A DNA stretch of 64,000 nucleotides from an uncultured Roseibium sp. (GCF_947496995.1 NZ_CANMFD010000003.1:558001-622000); one strand, 5' to 3'; counted from the first letter of the stretch, positions 47,895 through 57,678 are shown. Notes: generated from the sequence alone by a model not told the origin. Numbers and translations: made by a program.

Positions 47895-48935
47895 TTACTC
47901 CGGATCCAGAAACAGACCCATTTGCGGCGTGTCGGCCCTGGACGGCACCGCAAGCCCGAGATGCGAGAACGACGCCGGTGTCAGGACCCGCCCGCGCGGC
48001 GTCCTCTGCAAAAAGCCGTTCTGGATCAGATACGGCTCGACGATTTCCTCGATCGCGTCCCTGGGTTCGGAGAGTGCGGCGGCGATTGTTTCGATGCCCA
48101 CCGGTCCGCCACCGAAATTGACGGCGATCTGGGTAAGGTAGCGCCGGTCCAGACTGTCCAGTCCCGCCGCGTCGACCTCAAGCTGCAGCAGCGCCTTGTC
48201 CGCAAGAGCCCTGTCCACCCGTTCGATACCCGCGACAATCGCGAAATCGCGGACCCGCCGCAGCAGCCGGCCGGCGATGCGCGGCGTCCCGCGCGAACGC
48301 TTCGCGATTTCATGAGCGCCGTCTTCGGCAATGCCCAGCCCGAGGATCGACGCCCCGCGCTTGACGATATGTTCCAGCTCCGGGACCGTATAGAATTGCA
48401 GACGGACGGGTATCCCGAACCGGTCCCTGAGCGGTGTCGTCAGAAGTCCGAGCCGGGTGGTCGCCGCGACAAGCGTGAATTTCGCCAGATCGATCTTCAC
48501 GGACCGGGCCGCGGGCCCTTCCCCAATGATCAAATCGAGCTGATAGTCCTCCATCGCCGGATAGAGCACTTCCTCGACCGCCGGACTGAGCCGGTGGATC
48601 TCGTCGATGAACAGGACATCGCGCTCTTCGAGGTTGGTCAGAAGCGCTGCCAGGTCCCCGGCCTTGGCGATCACCGGACCCGAGGTTGCCCGGAAGTTCA
48701 CCCCAAGTTCGCGCGCCATGATCTGCGCCAGCGTCGTCTTTCCCAGTCCGGGTGGACCGACGAACAACACGTGATCGAGCGCTTCGGCGCGTGCTTTCGC
48801 TGCTCCGATAAAGACCTTCAGGTTCGCACGCGCCTGCGCCTGGCCGACAAAATCGTCCAGCACCTGCGGGCGCATTGTGCCGTCGATCTCGTCGCCCCGG
48901 ATCTCGGGTGTCACGATGCGCGTGTCATCCGACAT
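47895..48935 (-). CDS. ruvB: RuvB, Holliday-junction branch-migration ATPase
   Basis: A 346-residue AAA+ motor. Walker [13 protein letters not shown], Walker [10 protein letters not shown], sensor 1 [17 protein letters not shown] and a C-terminal winged helix are all present. With RuvA it drives branch migration, and RuvC cuts the junction. The start lies 11 bases inside the end of an 81-codon membrane-protein gene that separates it from ruvA. Confidence 0.97.
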   Translation of the reverse strand: MSDDTRIVTPEIRGDEIDGTMRPQVLDDFVGQAQARANLKVFIGAAKARAEALDHVLFVGPPGLGKTTLAQIMARELGVNFRATSGPVIAKAGDLAALLTNLEERDVLFIDEIHRLSPAVEEVLYPAMEDYQLDLIIGEGPAARSVKIDLAKFTLVAATTRLGLLTTPLRDRFGIPVRLQFYTVPELEHIVKRGASILGLGIAEDGAHEIAKRSRGTPRIAGRLLRRVRDFAIVAGIERVDRALADKALLQLEVDAAGLDSLDRRYLTQIAVNFGGGPVGIETIAAALSEPRDAIEEIVEPYLIQNGFLQRTPRGRVLTPASFSHLGLAVPSRADTPQMGLFLDPE

Positions 48936-49170
48936 TGCTTACGACCGTAAACAGCAGCACCAGGAGAGCCGCGCAATAGGCCACCCTGATCGCGTGATAC
49001 CTTCTGAACTGGCGCCGCACGAACGGATCGTCCGTCTCCAGCCTCCGCCCTTTCATGGCAAACGATCTGTCCCCGACAGCCTGGGAGAAACGGTGATCGA
49101 GAAACATGATCCCGCCGATGCCCAGAACGACGAACCCCACGGCAAGAACGGCATAAAAAGCGACTATCAT
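48925..49170 (-). CDS. Small two-helix membrane protein between ruvA and ruvB
   Basis: An 81-residue protein. Helix one is at about 2-24 ([20 protein letters not shown]), a basic and acidic loop with [20 protein letters not shown] follows, and helix two is at about 61-78. Its start overlaps the ruvA stop (ATGA), and its end overlaps ruvB by 11 bases, so all three are translated as a coupled unit. No known family. It is likely a real gene because of the tight packing and clear membrane topology. Confidence 0.7.
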   Translation of the reverse strand: MIVAFYAVLAVGFVVLGIGGIMFLDHRFSQAVGDRSFAMKGRRLETDDPFVRRQFRRYHAIRVAYCAALLVLLFTVVSNVG

Positions 49171-49784
49171 CCGGCAAGTTCCTTCAGGCCCAGACGGATC
49201 AGCTGCTCCGTCGTGACGTCTTCTCCGGCCGACTGCATCGCCTTGGCGACGGCCGCGCTTGCCTGCGGTTGGCCATATCCAAGGTTGGTCAGCGCGGAAA
49301 CGGCTTCGGCAACAGGCCGCGCGGCGACATTATCGGCAACCGACTGCGAGACGGAGATCGTCCCCTGGTCGACACTGGCAAGGCCTGGAGCCTTGTCCTT
49401 CAGTTCGGCAAGAATACGTTCGGCCACCCGTTTTCCGACGCCGGGCGCCCGCGAAATCGTTGCCTTGTCCCCCAGCGCGATGGCGTTTGCCACCTCGTTC
49501 GCCTTGAGGATACCCAGAACACCAAGCGCCACCTTGGCGCCGACGCCCTGCACGGTCATCAGCATGCGGAACCATTCCCGCTCCGCTTCCACACCGAACC
49601 CGTAAAGCCGGATCATGTCTTCGCGGACGATCGTCTCGATGAAAAGAACCGCGGCTTCGCCCGCTCTTGGCAGGCCCTGCAGGATGCGGGACGGACAATG
49701 AACCTGATAGCCGACCCCGTGCACGTCCAGAATGACATGATCTTCGCCGTAGCTGTCGATCGTTCCCTTGAGTTTCCCGATCAT
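49167..49784 (-). CDS. ruvA: RuvA, Holliday-junction recognition subunit
   Basis: A 205-residue protein: an OB-fold domain (1-63, starting [20 protein letters not shown]), helix-hairpin-helix pairs (about 70-140, [16 protein letters not shown] and [11 protein letters not shown]) and a small domain III (about 155-205) that binds RuvB. The ATG at 49784 is the conserved start. An identical start region, duplicated 17 bases upstream, reads MIGKLR and stops. The ruvC stop overlaps that upstream ATG. Confidence 0.95.
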   Translation of the reverse strand: MIGKLKGTIDSYGEDHVILDVHGVGYQVHCPSRILQGLPRAGEAAVLFIETIVREDMIRLYGFGVEAEREWFRMLMTVQGVGAKVALGVLGILKANEVANAIALGDKATISRAPGVGKRVAERILAELKDKAPGLASVDQGTISVSQSVADNVAARPVAEAVSALTNLGYGQPQASAAVAKAMQSAGEDVTTEQLIRLGLKELAG

Positions 49785-49801
49785 CTGAGTTTCCCGATCA
49801 T
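49769..49801 (-). repeat. 17-base tandem duplication at the ruvC-ruvA junction
   Basis: The 16-mer TGAGTTTCCCGATCAT (plus strand) occurs at 49769-49784 and again at 49786-49801, a period of 17. Each copy encodes, on the minus strand, ATG followed by ATCGGGAAACTCA, the start of ruvA. Confidence 0.95.
49781..49801 (-). CDS. Six-codon ORF coupled to ruvC and ruvA
   Basis: The upstream copy of the duplication gives ATG at 49801, reads MIGKLR and stops at 49781. Its ATG overlaps the ruvC stop as ATGA, and its own stop overlaps the ruvA start as ATGA. It is more likely a translational relay or by-product than a functional peptide. Confidence 0.3.
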   Translation of the reverse strand: MIGKLR

Positions 49802-50313
49802 GCCGCCCCCATCGCCGCAACCCGCGCGGCCGTGCTTGCCCGATGTTGCGCATGACAGATCGCAATCGCAAGGGCATCAGCCGCATCGTCGGAATTGAAT
49901 GTAGCCCGCGGCATGAGAACTTTCACCATCGCCCGGATTTGACCCTTTTCCGCATGGCCTGTCCCAACCACGGTCTTCTTCACCAGATTGGGCGCGTATT
50001 CGGCGACCGGCAGGCCGGCAAGCGAAGGCACCAGCAAGGCGATGCCGCGCGCCTGCCCCAGTTTCAGCGTCGCGCCCGCATCCTTGTTGACGAAGGTGAG
50101 CTCGACCGCGGCCTCGGCCGGATCGTGCAGCCGCACAACGTCGCTCAGCCCTTCGTGAAGTTCCACGAGGCGCTCGGCCAGGCTCTTCTTGTTGTCCGAG
50201 GTGACTGTGCCGGAGCTGATGAAAGACAGCCGGTTCCCGGTCGCCTCTATGATGCCCCAGCCGGTGCGCCGCAGCCCCGGGTCGATGCCCAGCAAACGAA
50301 TCGTGTGTGTCAT
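49798..50313 (-). CDS. ruvC: RuvC, Holliday-junction resolvase
   Basis: A 171-residue RNase H-fold nuclease. The catalytic acids appear in [14 protein letters not shown] (Asp), AAVELTFVN (Glu) and [16 protein letters not shown] (Asp pair). It cuts Holliday junctions moved by RuvAB. The ATG at 50313 is used. A much longer in-frame extension upstream is not supported. First in the ruvC-A-orf-B unit. Confidence 0.95.
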   Translation of the reverse strand: MTHTIRLLGIDPGLRRTGWGIIEATGNRLSFISSGTVTSDNKKSLAERLVELHEGLSDVVRLHDPAEAAVELTFVNKDAGATLKLGQARGIALLVPSLAGLPVAEYAPNLVKKTVVGTGHAEKGQIRAMVKVLMPRATFNSDDAADALAIAICHAQHRASTAARVAAMGAA

Positions 50314-50503
50314 GGAACAAATCGGTAACAAAACTTCCGCGTTGACGCCAGACAAAGCGCAGCTTACGACCGGAATGCTGTCCAGTTCGAACCGGATTCC
50401 GCTTCTTTTGCCAGGAAGACGACGGTTTCTCCATCGGTTCTCTTCATTTCCCGCTGGCGTTCTGCCGCCTGCCGTTCCACCGATGCGCGCACCGTGAGTT
50501 TTC

Positions 50504-51265
50504 ATGTTTGATATTTTCAGTTCTTTTCCGCCGAACCTGCTGATGTTCCTCGCCGCCGTTCTTTTCATCGCCGGCTGCGTGCGCGGCTTTGCCGGTTTCG
50601 GCGCCGGGATGATCTTCATGCCGATAGCCACCAGCGTCATGCTGCCCTCCACTGCGGCGGCCTCGTTCCTGTTCATAGACGGGATCGTGGCCCTGCCGCT
50701 CGTCATCCGTGCGCTGAGAATGTGTGACTGGTCGACCGTCCTGCCGGCGGTGATCGGCGCGGTGGTGTTTGTCCATTCCGGAGCATGGCTCCTTGCCAAC
50801 ACAGATGTCCTCGTGCTGCGCTGGACAATCTTCGCCATCGTCACCGGCCTGCTGCTGCTGCTGATTTCAGGTTGGCGCTATCACGGCAAGGCAACCTGGC
50901 CGGTGTCCTTCGGTGTCGGTGCGGTCGGCGGGGTTCTCGGCGGAATTTCACAGGTGTCCGGACCACCCGTGGTCGCCTTCTGGCTCTCCAGTGCCCGGGA
51001 ACCGGCGATCGTTCGGGCCAACCTGATCGTCTTCTTCGCGCTTGCCAGCGTCGGCACCTTTATCGCCTATATCCTGAACGGGTTCTTCACCCTGCAGGTT
51101 TTTCACCTGCTGATCGTGGCGACACCGGTCTATGCGCTGGCGATCTATGCGGGTTCAAAAGGCTTCAGCAAGGCAAGTCCGAAACTCTACCGGAAACTGG
51201 CCTACGTGCTGATCGCGCTGGCGGCACTCACCAGCATGCCCGCCCTGGACCCGCTATTCCGCTAG
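50504..51265 (+). CDS. TSUP (TauE/SafE) family permease
   Basis: A 253-residue membrane protein with about seven to eight helices. The N-terminal [19 protein letters not shown] and middle [20 protein letters not shown] motifs define the TauE/SafE family, which exports sulfite or sulfonates in characterised members. The substrate here is unknown. It is divergent from ruvC and converges with the MazG-like gene with a 12-base overlap of the 3' ends. Confidence 0.87.
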   Translation: MFDIFSSFPPNLLMFLAAVLFIAGCVRGFAGFGAGMIFMPIATSVMLPSTAAASFLFIDGIVALPLVIRALRMCDWSTVLPAVIGAVVFVHSGAWLLANTDVLVLRWTIFAIVTGLLLLLISGWRYHGKATWPVSFGVGAVGGVLGGISQVSGPPVVAFWLSSAREPAIVRANLIVFFALASVGTFIAYILNGFFTLQVFHLLIVATPVYALAIYAGSKGFSKASPKLYRKLAYVLIALAALTSMPALDPLFR

Positions 51266-51550
51266 CTTCTCCTGCCATTTGGCGCATTTTTGCGCCATCA
51301 GGCGCTCCAGCTCGGCGTCGAACTCCTCACGGCTGGAGGACGCCTGCGCCAGAACACTGAGGGCGACGATTGCCGCATCCACGGCTTCCTCGCGCACATC
51401 TGCAAGCGAGTGGTTCTTGTATCCGCTGCCTGGCGCGCCGGTGGCCGAAAGAACCGCCTGCGCCAGTTCCCCGGCTTCTTCTGCCAGCTTCAGCGCCCGC
51501 TCCTGCAGGGTTTTCGGGTCTTTTCGGGTGAGTTCAAAGATATTGAACAT
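51254..51550 (-). CDS. MazG-like nucleotide pyrophosphohydrolase
   Basis: A 98-residue helical protein. LAEEAGELAQAVL and REEAVDAAIVALSVL give the EExxE and ExxD-like metal-binding pattern of the MazG/HisE superfamily. It probably hydrolyses a nucleotide triphosphate to the monophosphate, substrate unknown. The ATG at 51550 is the natural start, and longer frames pass through a repeat. Its last 12 bases overlap the convergent permease gene. Confidence 0.75.
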   Translation of the reverse strand: MFNIFELTRKDPKTLQERALKLAEEAGELAQAVLSATGAPGSGYKNHSLADVREEAVDAAIVALSVLAQASSSREEFDAELERLMAQKCAKWQEKLAE

Positions 51551-51583
51551 CGCAGCGTCTCCAGTTCTTGCGGCAAGGCCGTT

Positions 51584-51737
51584 ACCCCCACCCCTAACCC
51601 CTCCCCACAAGGGGGAGGGGAATTGTGCCGTGCCGTCGTCGAGGCCTTGTTCCACAGCGTCTTTATAGGGCAGAGATATCCCGAAAATGATGAGCCAGTC
51701 CCCCTCCCCCTTGTGGGGAGGGGTTAGGGGTGGGGGT
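51584..51737. repeat. Perfect 37-base inverted repeat around an 80-base core
   Basis: The arms at 51584-51620 and 51701-51737 are exact reverse complements. Each arm also contains its own hairpin (CCCCTCCCC/GGGGAGGGG around ACAAG). The element lies between the MazG-like gene and the yebC terminator. Its core has no gene. It resembles dispersed intergenic repeats, but no other copy is in this window. Confidence 0.9.
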
Positions 51738-51751
51738 CCCCTTACAAACAA

Positions 51752-51774
51752 AAACCCCGGCCGAGCCGGGGTTT
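51752..51774 (-). terminator. Terminator of yebC
   Basis: Perfect ten-base stem (51752-51761 with 51765-51774), loop CGA, followed on the minus strand by T-rich sequence, 26 bases past the yebC stop. Confidence 0.85.
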
Positions 51775-51799
51775 CCAATCCAGATAAACGCAAGACTGC

Positions 51800-52546
51800 T
51801 CAGGAGGCCAATGCCGCCATGGTGTCCTCGTCGACATCGAAATTCGAATAGACGTTCTGAACGTCATCGTCGTCTTCCAGCATGTCGATGAGTTTCAAAA
51901 GCGTCTGCGCCTTGTCGCTGTCGACCGGTATCAGGTTCTGCGGTTTCCAGATGATGTTGGTGGACTCTGCCTCGCCCAGCGCTGCTTCCAGTGCCGCTGC
52001 GACATCGTTGAGGTCCTCGAAGGCCGCATAGATCGTGTGACCGTTTTCATCGGACTGGACATCTTCCGCCCCGGCCTCGATCGCCGCTTCCAGCACCGCG
52101 TCTGCTTCACCGGCTTCCGGCTTGTAGACAATTTCACCGACCCGGTCGAACATGAAGGAGACCGAACCGGTTTCGCCCAGCGAACCACCGCATTTGGTGA
52201 AATAGGAGCGAACGTTCGAGGCGGTGCGGTTGCGGTTGTCGGTCAGGGCTTCCACAACGACGGCAACACCTGCCGGGCCGTAGCCCTCGTAGCGGATTTC
52301 CTCGTAATTGTCGGCATCTCCGGTCTGCGACTTGTTGATCGCGCGCTGGATATTGTCCTTGGGCATGGACTGCCCCTTGGCATTCTGCACGGCAAGGCGC
52401 AGGCGCGGATTTGCGTCCGGGTCCGGGTCGCCCATCTTGGCGGCGACGGTGATTTCCTTGGAGAGTTTGGAGAACATCTTAGACCGGGCCGCATCCTGGC
52501 GTCCCTTGCGGTGCATGATATTCTTGAATTTTGAATGGCCTGCCAT
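51800..52546 (-). CDS. yebC: YebC/PmpR-family transcriptional or translational regulator
   Basis: A 248-residue protein of normal length for the family. It starts [20 protein letters not shown] and has the acidic central domains. YebC proteins act as DNA-binding regulators in some bacteria and aid translation of proline-rich stretches in others. Its neighbour in many genomes is ruvC. Here a permease and MazG-like gene intervene. It is single-gene with its own terminator. Confidence 0.95.
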   Translation of the reverse strand: MAGHSKFKNIMHRKGRQDAARSKMFSKLSKEITVAAKMGDPDPDANPRLRLAVQNAKGQSMPKDNIQRAINKSQTGDADNYEEIRYEGYGPAGVAVVVEALTDNRNRTASNVRSYFTKCGGSLGETGSVSFMFDRVGEIVYKPEAGEADAVLEAAIEAGAEDVQSDENGHTIYAAFEDLNDVAAALEAALGEAESTNIIWKPQNLIPVDSDKAQTLLKLIDMLEDDDDVQNVYSNFDVDEDTMAALAS

Positions 52547-52648
52547 GGCTCTTTCCGGTTCTCTGCGGATGATTTCAATGAAAAACTGCGCCGCTTATAG
52601 GCAAGTTGGCGGGGAAAATCCAGATCGGAGAATTTCCTCGCCTCAGGT

Positions 52649-53479
52649 TCAACTGCCTGACGGCCAGAACTCGGGGAGCACCGGCTCCAGCCGCCCTCCG
52701 ATCCTGACAGGGGCAATTCTCTCGGCCAGCCCGGTGCGGTCGTCGGTTTCAATGGCCACGCCGCAAATGGTGGCGATGCCGGAAGCCGGTGCGAAGCGGG
52801 CGCCCGGGATCTTGCGCTGGAAACGGTTGACCGGCTCTTCCTTGTCCATGCCCAGCACGCTGTCATAGTCGCCGCACATGCCCGCGTCGGACATGTAGGC
52901 CGTGCCGCTTTCAAGGATCTGGTGGTCGGCGGTCGGGACATGGGTATGGGTTCCGACAACGAGGCTCACCCGGCCATCGAGAAAATGAGCCATGGCCTGT
53001 TTTTCGCTGGTCGCTTCCGCATGCATGTCGACGATGATGGCGTCGGCGACCTGACCCAGCGGACAGCTGTCGACCACCTTGTCGATGACGGCGAACGGAT
53101 CGTCCAGGGCATCCATGTAGACCCGGCCCATGACATTCGCGACCATGACCTGCGCACCGTTGCGGGCGGTAAAAAGATGCGCGCCCCGGCCCGGCGTCCC
53201 GGGCGGGTAGTTGACCGGCCGCAGCAGACGGTCCTGCCGCTCGATATAGACGAGCGTGTCGCGCTGGTCCCAGACATGATTGCCCGTCGTGACCACGTCG
53301 GCGCCGGCATCCAGAACGTCCTGAAGAATGGCTTCGGTAATGCCGAAGCCGGAGGCGGAGTTCTCTCCGTTGACGATCACGAAATCGAGCTGGTTTGCCT
53401 CCACCAGGTCCGGCAATTTCTCAATGACGGCGGTCCGGCCAACACGGCCGACGAGATCGCCCAGAAACAGAATACGCAT
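52649..53479 (-). CDS. TIGR00282 (YmdB-type) metallophosphoesterase
   Basis: A 276-residue metallophosphoesterase. The first motif MRILFLGDLVGRVGR, then VNGENSASGFG, TTGNHVWDQRD, VDMHAEATSEKQA and GTHTHVPTAD are the metal-binding blocks of the YmdB family, known to hydrolyse cyclic nucleotides in Bacillus. The ATG at 53479 follows GAGGA. Downstream of the fau gene by 41 bases, on the same strand. Confidence 0.9.
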   Translation of the reverse strand: MRILFLGDLVGRVGRTAVIEKLPDLVEANQLDFVIVNGENSASGFGITEAILQDVLDAGADVVTTGNHVWDQRDTLVYIERQDRLLRPVNYPPGTPGRGAHLFTARNGAQVMVANVMGRVYMDALDDPFAVIDKVVDSCPLGQVADAIIVDMHAEATSEKQAMAHFLDGRVSLVVGTHTHVPTADHQILESGTAYMSDAGMCGDYDSVLGMDKEEPVNRFQRKIPGARFAPASGIATICGVAIETDDRTGLAERIAPVRIGGRLEPVLPEFWPSGS

Positions 53480-53520
53480 CAAATCCTCATTGAACGATCA
53501 GCCGCGGCCCTTCCGGCCGG

Positions 53521-54099
53521 TCAGCCGAACGCCCTGTAGCCCTGTTCGGTCAAAATTCCAGTCAACGGCTTGTCATGCTCTTCCGCGGGCACGCGGTCAA
53601 CCTCCTGCACGGCGAAGGCCAGGCCGATACACAGAAGAGGCTCCGTCTTTTCCAAGGCGGCGATGGCCGTGTCGTAATGCCCCTTGCCGTAGCCGATCCG
53701 GTTGCCCGCCGCGTCGAACCCGGCGAGCGGCATCAGCAGCACCTGAGGGCGCACGGCCGCCGCATCAGGTCCCGGCCCCATCGTGCCGAAACCGGCATCC
53801 ACCAGCTCCGCACCGCGTTCCAGCGTTCTGAAGACAAGATGCGGCTCGGCAACGACCGGCAGGCACAACCGATGACCTTTTTGGCGCAGGCTGTCCATCA
53901 GCGGCCTCGGGTCCACTTCATCGCGGATGGGCCAGAAGCCCGCCACCACGGCTGCGTCCGGCAGCGGCAGGTCGTCTGCATGGCCTGCCAAAGACAGACT
54001 TTTCTCGATGCGGGTAATGCCGCCCAGCGCCGCGCGGCGGGCGAGCGCCTCCTTGCGGAGAAGATCTTTTTCAGCGGCACGCGGAGACGAAACTTTCAT
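53521..54099 (-). CDS. fau: 5-formyltetrahydrofolate cyclo-ligase
   Basis: A 192-residue enzyme of the 5-FTHF cyclo-ligase family. The motifs GFWPIRDEVDPRPL, RNRIGYGKGHYDT-type (seen as GNRIGYGKGHYDTA) and GLAFAVQEV fit. It converts 5-formyl-THF to methenyl-THF. It is located downstream of the 6S RNA gene and zapA, the classic zapA-ssrS-fau (ygfE-ssrS-ygfA) order. Confidence 0.92.
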   Translation of the reverse strand: MKVSSPRAAEKDLLRKEALARRAALGGITRIEKSLSLAGHADDLPLPDAAVVAGFWPIRDEVDPRPLMDSLRQKGHRLCLPVVAEPHLVFRTLERGAELVDAGFGTMGPGPDAAAVRPQVLLMPLAGFDAAGNRIGYGKGHYDTAIAALEKTEPLLCIGLAFAVQEVDRVPAEEHDKPLTGILTEQGYRAFG

Positions 54100-54154
54100 G
54101 GGCTCTCGTTTTTGGCCCTTCTACCTGAGGAAAGGCAGAATGTGCGGCCGTCCG

Positions 54155-54290
54155 ACCGTTGGAAGTGCGATCCCGGGAAACCTACTACGTAGGTGGGCGC
54201 CGTGTGCAACAGACCACGGCCCGAAGCAGGGACAGCTCCCTTGGGAATGCTTAAGGCCCCGGGGATATTTTTCCTGACGTATCGGGCAGC
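54155..54290 (-). ncRNA. ssrS: 6S RNA (approximate ends)
   Basis: The gap between zapA and fau holds minus-strand segments typical of alphaproteobacterial 6S RNA: CCCCGGGGCCTTAAGC, AGGGAGCTGTCCCT, CGTGGTCTGTTGCAC and a 3' part ending TTTCCCGGGAT that pairs back with the 5' ATCCCCGGG. 6S RNA binds sigma-70 RNA polymerase. The position is conserved across proteobacteria. The exact 5' and 3' ends were not determinable by eye. Confidence 0.75.
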
Positions 54291-54391
54291 CGCGACTAAC
54301 GCATATAGACCCGCTCCACTGCAATTACCAGAGGGCCGTAATTTTCATTAAAAGCAGATTCTTGGATGGCGCATGGCGATACGGTGTGAAA

Positions 54392-54772
54392 TCAGGAATC
54401 GTCGCCCGATCGCAGGCTCTTGGAAAGGCTGTCGGCGAGGCTTTCGATCCGCGCGGCGGCCGTGTTGACCGACCTGGAGAGTTCCTGCTCGTTCTGGCTC
54501 ATGTTGTCCAGCGCATCCACCTGCTGCCGCCTGGCTTCGTCGAGATCCTCTTCAAGCCCGGCAATTTTCCTTTCAAGCTCGGACAACTGGTCGGTTGCCA
54601 TGATCCCGGCCATGACGGTAAGCCGCTGGTCGCCGATTTCGCCGAAAGCGCCCCGTAGTTCGGTGATCCATCCGTCGAACCGCTTGGCCAGCCCCATCAG
54701 ACGGTCTTCCTCACCATCGTCACAGGCCATACGAAAGGCCTTGCCGTTGATCGTGACGGTGATCTGCGCCAT
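54392..54772 (-). CDS. zapA: ZapA, cell-division protein
   Basis: A 126-residue protein with an N-terminal domain (MAQITVTINGKAFRMACDDGEE) and a C-terminal coiled coil (about 62-120). ZapA bundles FtsZ filaments at the division site. It follows the DUF4164 gene by six bases, on the same strand, and lies just before 6S RNA. Confidence 0.93.
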   Translation of the reverse strand: MAQITVTINGKAFRMACDDGEEDRLMGLAKRFDGWITELRGAFGEIGDQRLTVMAGIMATDQLSELERKIAGLEEDLDEARRQQVDALDNMSQNEQELSRSVNTAAARIESLADSLSKSLRSGDDS

Positions 54773-54778
54773 CAGTGA

Positions 54779-55075
54779 CTAACCCCCATGCGCATCGAGT
54801 ACGCTGCGTATGGTTTCCATGGCGGAGACAAGCCGCCGGGAGACATCCTTGTTGGCCTCTTCGAGCCGGGATGCCCTCGCCTGGCTTTCATCCAGGGAGG
54901 TCGCGAGTTGCGAGCGATCCTCTCCGAGCCGTTGCAGATCGTCCTGCAGGGCATTCAAAGACCTGTCTGCGTCCATACGCCTTTGAACGGCCGTTTCCAG
55001 ATGGCTTACGGCTTTCTCCAGGCGCTTTGCCGCGTCGGCAAGGCTGGTCTTTTCCATGCAGTCGATTTCCGACAT
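54779..55075 (-). CDS. DUF4164 small coiled-coil protein
   Basis: A 98-residue almost fully alpha-helical protein with heptad patterns (LADAAKRLEKAVSHLETAVQ and on). The family is a companion of zapA in Rhizobiales, function unknown. Six bases separate it from zapA, so they are co-transcribed. A later in-frame ATG at 55057 is an alternative start. Confidence 0.8.
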   Translation of the reverse strand: MSEIDCMEKTSLADAAKRLEKAVSHLETAVQRRMDADRSLNALQDDLQRLGEDRSQLATSLDESQARASRLEEANKDVSRRLVSAMETIRSVLDAHGG

Positions 55076-55528
55076 GTATTACGTCGTCCCAATACTCTTC
55101 GCGGCGGCCCGCCCGTTCCTTCCAAACCGTCACACTTGAGATTTGGCACATTCGCCGGGTCAGTTGCCAGTCGATTTGTACGTGCCCGCACCGGAGCTTC
55201 CAAACGCTGGTTTGACGGCGAAAAAGCAAATCTTTGTCAGGATATCGAGCTTAGGCATCGCATCTTCTTTCAGTCAATGCCACCATCGGCAGAATCCTCA
55301 ACTCAATGTCGCTCGCGACGGGAAATTTCTTTCCGCCGAGGGTGAACGCGGCATTAAAGCTGCTTTGTTGACTCGCCGCAGGTTCCTGATATTTGTCTGG
55401 CGCCTGATCGAAGTTGACGAAAGTCGAATTCTCAGCAACGCACCTCATTCACGCCGCGGCGGGCAGTTGCGCCTGACCTGGTGGTCCGCTCTGGAAGCTG
55501 GGGCTCCAAAGCAAGCAACGGGAAGACG
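55076..55528. other. Divergent intergenic region between DUF4164-zapA and tkt
   Basis: About 450 bases, promoter region for both directions. No RNA gene or clear terminator was recognised. ORFs within have no ribosome site. Confidence 0.4.
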
Positions 55529-57517
55529 ATGACCGATCTTGATAAACATCAGCGCATGGCAAATGCGATCCGCTTTCTTGCCATCGATGCCGTGGAAAAG
55601 GCGAAATCCGGCCACCCGGGACTGCCCATGGGGGCAGCCGACATTGCCACGGTATTGTTCACCCAGTTCCTGAAATTCGACCCGACCGCTCCCAACTGGG
55701 CCGACCGCGACCGTTTCGTTCTGTCCGCCGGTCACGGGTCGATGCTGCTCTACAGCCTGCTCTATCTGCTTGGCTACGAGGACTTCACGCTCGACGAGCT
55801 GAAGAACTTCCGCCAGATCGGCTCCCGGACCGCCGGGCACCCTGAATACGGCCATGGCGCCGGAATCGAAACGACCACCGGCCCTCTGGGTCAGGGTCTC
55901 GGCAACGCCGTCGGCATGGCCATCGCCGAACGCCTGCAAGTCGAGCGTTTCGGCAAGGACCTCGTCGATCACTACACTTATGTGCTCGCAGGCGACGGCT
56001 GCCTCATGGAAGGCATCAGCCAGGAAGCCCTGTCGCTCGCCGGCCACCTGAAGCTCAACAAGCTCATCGTCATCTGGGACGACAACGGCATTTCCATCGA
56101 CGGCAAGGTGGAAATCACCGACAGCACCGATCAGCAGGCACGCTTCGCCGCCTCCGGCTGGAACACGCTGAGTGTCGACGGTCACGACCCGGAGGCCATC
56201 GCCGCCGTGATCCGCCAGGCCCAGGCCAGCGACAGACCGACATTGATCGCCGCAAAGACCACCATCGGCTTCGGTGCGCCCTCCAAGGCAGGCACCGCGA
56301 AAGTCCATGGCGCGCCACTCGGCGCGGAGGAAATCGAGGGGACCCGGGCGGCTCTGAACTGGCCGCATCAGGCCTTCGAGGTTCCAAGCGACATTCTCGA
56401 TGCCTGGCGCATCGCCGGTCTCCGGTCCGCCCAGGCGCACAAGGACTGGCAGAAGCGCTTCGCCGATGCCGACGCCGAAAGCCGTGCGGAATTCGAGCGC
56501 CGCAATCGCGGGGATCTTCCGGCCACCTTCACCAAGGCCGTGCTGGACTACAAGAAGAAGCTCGCTGACGAACAGCCGACCATGGCGACGCGCAAGGCTT
56601 CTGAAGCCGTTCTGACCGTCATCAACGAAGTCGTGCCGGAAACCATCGGCGGATCCGCGGATCTGACGGGCTCCAACAATACCAAGACCCCGCAAACCGC
56701 AGCGATCACGCCGACCGATTTTTCCGGCCGCTACATTCACTACGGCGTTCGCGAGCACGGCATGGCGGCGGCCATGAACGGAATGGCGCTGCACGGCGGG
56801 CTGATCCCCTATTCCGGCGGCTTCCTGATCTTCTCCGACTACTGCCGCCCGTCGATCCGCCTCGCGGCCCTTATGGGACAGCGTGTCATTCACGTCATGA
56901 CGCATGATTCCATCGGTCTTGGCGAGGACGGACCGACCCACCAGCCGGTGGAGCATTTCGCCGCATTGCGGGCGATCCCGAACCTGACATTCTTCCGTCC
57001 GGCGGATATCACCGAGACACTCGAATGCTGGCAGTTGTCGCTTGAGAACAAGGCGGGCCCGTCGGTTCTGGCCCTCACCCGCCAGAACCTGCCTTCGCTG
57101 CGCAAATCCTTCGAGGAAGACAATTTCTGCGCCAAAGGCGCTTACGTTCTGATCGACAGCGAAGACGATGCCGCGGTAACGATATTCGCCTCCGGTTCCG
57201 AGGTTGAAATCGCCGCGGACGCGCACGGCGAACTGAGCAAGGCCGGCATTGCCACCCGTGTCGTCTCCGTTCCGTCCTTCGAGCTTTTCGAAGCGCAGTC
57301 CGACGACTACAAGGCCGATGTCATCGGCACCAGCCCGGTGAAGATCGCCGTCGAAGCGGGCATCCGCATGGGCTGGGACCACTTCATCGGCAATGACGGC
57401 GCCTTTGTCGGCATGAAGGGCTTCGGGGCAAGCGGCCCCTACAAGGAACTCTACGAGCATTTCGGCATCACCAAAGACGCCGTTGTCGCCGTAGCAAAAG
57501 AAAGACTTGGTGCTTAA
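55529..57517 (+). CDS. tkt: Transketolase
   Basis: A 662-residue thiamine-pyrophosphate enzyme of pentose phosphate and Calvin-type carbon metabolism. The N-terminal part has [17 protein letters not shown] and [13 protein letters not shown] (TPP-binding). The pyrimidine domain has [19 protein letters not shown] and the C-terminal domain [11 protein letters not shown]. The ATG at 55529 follows GGGAAG. It begins the tkt-gap-(lysE)-pgk-fba carbon cluster. Only short gaps follow. Confidence 0.95.
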   Translation: MTDLDKHQRMANAIRFLAIDAVEKAKSGHPGLPMGAADIATVLFTQFLKFDPTAPNWADRDRFVLSAGHGSMLLYSLLYLLGYEDFTLDELKNFRQIGSRTAGHPEYGHGAGIETTTGPLGQGLGNAVGMAIAERLQVERFGKDLVDHYTYVLAGDGCLMEGISQEALSLAGHLKLNKLIVIWDDNGISIDGKVEITDSTDQQARFAASGWNTLSVDGHDPEAIAAVIRQAQASDRPTLIAAKTTIGFGAPSKAGTAKVHGAPLGAEEIEGTRAALNWPHQAFEVPSDILDAWRIAGLRSAQAHKDWQKRFADADAESRAEFERRNRGDLPATFTKAVLDYKKKLADEQPTMATRKASEAVLTVINEVVPETIGGSADLTGSNNTKTPQTAAITPTDFSGRYIHYGVREHGMAAAMNGMALHGGLIPYSGGFLIFSDYCRPSIRLAALMGQRVIHVMTHDSIGLGEDGPTHQPVEHFAALRAIPNLTFFRPADITETLECWQLSLENKAGPSVLALTRQNLPSLRKSFEEDNFCAKGAYVLIDSEDDAAVTIFASGSEVEIAADAHGELSKAGIATRVVSVPSFELFEAQSDDYKADVIGTSPVKIAVEAGIRMGWDHFIGNDGAFVGMKGFGASGPYKELYEHFGITKDAVVAVAKERLGA

Positions 57518-57583
57518 CCAGGATCAATTACCGGCAGCATGCATTCCTCTTATGCTGCCGGAACCGGAGCACGCGCGTGCTCA

Positions 57584-57615
57584 TTGTCGTGGCCACACGT
57601 CTTGTCGTGACCACA
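57584..57615. promoter_or_regulatory. Two copies of a 14-base direct repeat before gap
   Basis: TTGTCGTGGCCACA at 57584-57597 and TTGTCGTGACCACA at 57602-57615 differ at one base, with a period of 18. They lie 64 bases before the gap ribosome site region. Tandem operator for an unknown regulator is the simplest reading. Confidence 0.45.
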
Positions 57616-57678
57616 ATCTGTGGGTTTCCTTTTGGCGTCGAAGCTTGAACTGAGCGCCGAAGATTGCGGGAGTGGAAT

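Noticed and set aside
55445..57460. Minus-strand ORF of 671 codons opposite tkt
   Set aside because: Antisense shadow of transketolase with no recognisable domain.
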